This document shows, in pieces, positions 57,801-60,800 of a stretch of 64,000 bases of DNA. Where the stretch lies: positions 19,973,501 through 20,037,500 of the forward strand of contig NC_088303.1 of assembly GCF_032854445.1 (NCBI RefSeq), in the 5' to 3' direction. Each line of letters starts with the position of its first letter. The first letter of the stretch is position 1. The DNA comes from Liolophura sinensis (taxonomy: Eukaryota; Mollusca; Polyplacophora; Chitonida; Chitonidae). Under the pieces are notes generated by a model. The model was not told where the DNA came from. It saw only the letters and a list, made by a program, of their open reading frames with translations, and did not search any database. Position numbers and translations under genes: made by a program.

Positions 57801-60800
57801 ATGTATAAATCAAAACAAATTATTGATGGCCTCTGCAAATAGGTTAATTTATTATAAGCCAACATTTTCAACTGGTTAAATGTTTCAACCACTGCTTGTC
57901 TTTCCTTAGGCTGCAACTTCTCTTGCGATGGAAATCGTTGTCTCAAGACTGACACTCAAATCTGCGATGGAGTGTTCCATTGTCTGGATAAATCTGATGA
58001 AGGGAAGGCATGCGGTGAGTTTCTATTGCAAAAAAAAAGACATCAAAATTGAAGACGTTCAACCGCTCCATATTTATATCTATGGCTACACCGCTTAATG
58101 AATCAAGGGGACCTTCGTGGCTCAGTTGGTTAGCGCTCTAGCGCAGCGTAATCACCAAGGGACCTCTCACCAATGCGGTGGCTGCTAGTTCAAGTCCAGT
58201 TCATGCTGGCTTCATCTCCTGCCGTACGAGGCAAGGTCTGCCTGCAACTTGCGGATGGTCGTGGGTTTCTCCGTGCACTGCCCGGTTTCCTCCCACCATA
58301 ATGCTGGCCGCCATTCTATGAGGGAAATATTCCTGAATACGGTGTAAAAGACGAAGTAAATTAAAGAAAAGAAATTAATGAATCAAACCACGGAAGATGA
58401 CTTGCTCACAGGTTTTGATGTAGTAGATTAGAATTCAGTTCCAGTTTGACTGGTAGAACCAGACAGGTACCTGGCGAGTTGCGGCGCTTTTTTGAGACGT
58501 GCTTTCACCCAGAAACCTGATGCCCGTCCTGTAAATGGAATGTTCTGGAGTAATGTTTCAAACACCAATTTAAATAAGTATAGAATACAATAGTACAAAC
58601 GATTTTTTTTATACAGGGGTGACGTGCGATTTTGAGAATGTTGGCCTTTGTGGTTACATGCCGGTAGCAGAGGATGCGCCATGGGATTACAGATACTCCA
58701 ACACAACCAAAACTGGTATAGGTGAGTAGCCTGAAAACGTAACAAATACATTGACAGTCCCTTGTCCTAAGGAGTGAGTGAGTGAGTGCTTGGGGTTTAA
58801 CGTCGTTCTCAACAATTTTTCAGTCATATGACGACGAAGGAATCATTAGGGTGCATGTACGTGTAATGTGCCTCCTTGTTGCAGGACGGATTTCCACCGC
58901 TCTTTTATTTAGTGCTGCCTCACTGAGACGACTTACCGAAGGCAAGTAAGCCGCCCCGCCCGAGCCATTATACTGATACGGGTCAACCAGTCGTTGCACT
59001 ATCCTCTTCATGCTGAACGCCAAGCGAGGAAGTTACAACTTCCTCTTTTAAAGTTGTCCTAAGGGTTTTCTTTGTCAAAGTTGGTGTTGCATATGGGTTG
59101 TCTGTATAGTAGTCCTACTCGCCTTAACTTTTAACAGATTTATCAACTTCTGTGAATCTGTGGGGTACGTTAGGCTTTTGGAGGACCCCATTAACAAGTC
59201 TTTAATTGGCAAAAAGTACGGAATCAATAGAGGGGGCATATAAAAACAATTTTCTTTTGGCATTCAAAAAGTAAATTGTTTTTTCAAATGTTACAAATAC
59301 GGAGAAAAATATATTTATATGTTTTAAAATTATAATTATATGCTTTGAGAGGAAAACATTTTCCTTCTGAAGGCGCAAAATAGCGACATTATTCCTGCAA
59401 ATTATCTGTAATTGTCAAGTTCCCAGACGTATTAGGTACAATGAACGCTGCCCGCTTGCAAATACTAACGTAGCCTTAATAATACCAGATACTGAAAACG
59501 GTGCCTGATGCTACCATTGTTTACACGAAAGACTACGTTTTTTCGAACGTTGTTGATTCCCATTCTGACTATAACAATTACGAATAGCATACCATCTCAT
59601 TGACGCTATTCTTTGGATTTATATGGACTGCCTGTACACGGTGTAGCTCAAACCACTGGTGGGCATGTGCTTCAGAAGCAATACTACCAAAGTGCTTGTT
59701 GATTTATTTGATTGTTGTTTTACGCGGTACTAAAAAGAATATTTCACCTATTCGACGGCGAGCAGCATTATGGTGGGAGAAAACCGGGCAAAGGCTGGAG
59801 GAACCCACGACCATCTGCAAATTGCTGCAAGACCTTCCCACTTATGGGAATGCTTGGTGACGCTAACGTTGTACTTCCTCGTAACTAGACAAACTCCCCT
59901 GTTATTCCTATGTATCTACCGTTTTAACCTTACTAAATTGTGTGTCATGTAATCGGAAAACTAATCTGCATGTCATGTAATAGCAAAGCAGTTCGAACCA
60001 ATACATTGAAAAATGGCATAACATTTTATGCATACATATGAGAGAAAAGCTAGCCAGACAAAGTACCTTCTTCTTGTGCAACGGGCGAGACGGCTAACGC
60101 GCCTTCGGTAAGCCGTCTCAGTGAAGCAGCACTAGATGAAAGAGCGGTGGAGAACTGTCCTGCAACATGAAGGCACAGTACATACACTCTAAGGGCTCCT
60201 TCGTCTTCATATGACTGAAAAATTGTTAAGTACCACGTTAAACTCTCAACACTCACTCACTCGGCATCAGCACCATATATTTGTAACTAAAATGTAGATT
60301 GAAAGATAATTGAAAGACAATTTTTTTTTCAAAAGAAATAGAACCAGGAGGAAATATATGAAGCTAATAGCGCAACCAATTTGGCTATCTCCTCTCTATT
60401 TAAACTGTCTCTAACCAGGATTTGTTCAATAAACTTGATATGGCGAATCCGATGATGACATTCTGCCTATTAAGTGAAACACGGTCATTCCGCATGGCCA
60501 GATATGTATTTTGTAAAACGTTTTGGTGGATACAGATACAGATATGTCGCGATTCACATTTGTCTATTTCTGTGGCTGCCATGGTAACTAGACTGCTATT
60601 TCCCTGATATCTCCTATGTAGTTATAAAGGCATGAACTTGTGTCCAGACTACAACTCCAGTTGTTTTCCATATTCAGTTTTAATGCTTGGTGGATATTTA
60701 ATGCGGAGGTGACGATGTGTCGGGACTTACATTTGTCTGTTCATCCGTATTTGTATCCGGGCTATATCTACTATTGTTTTCCATATGTAGTTTTTTTTTT

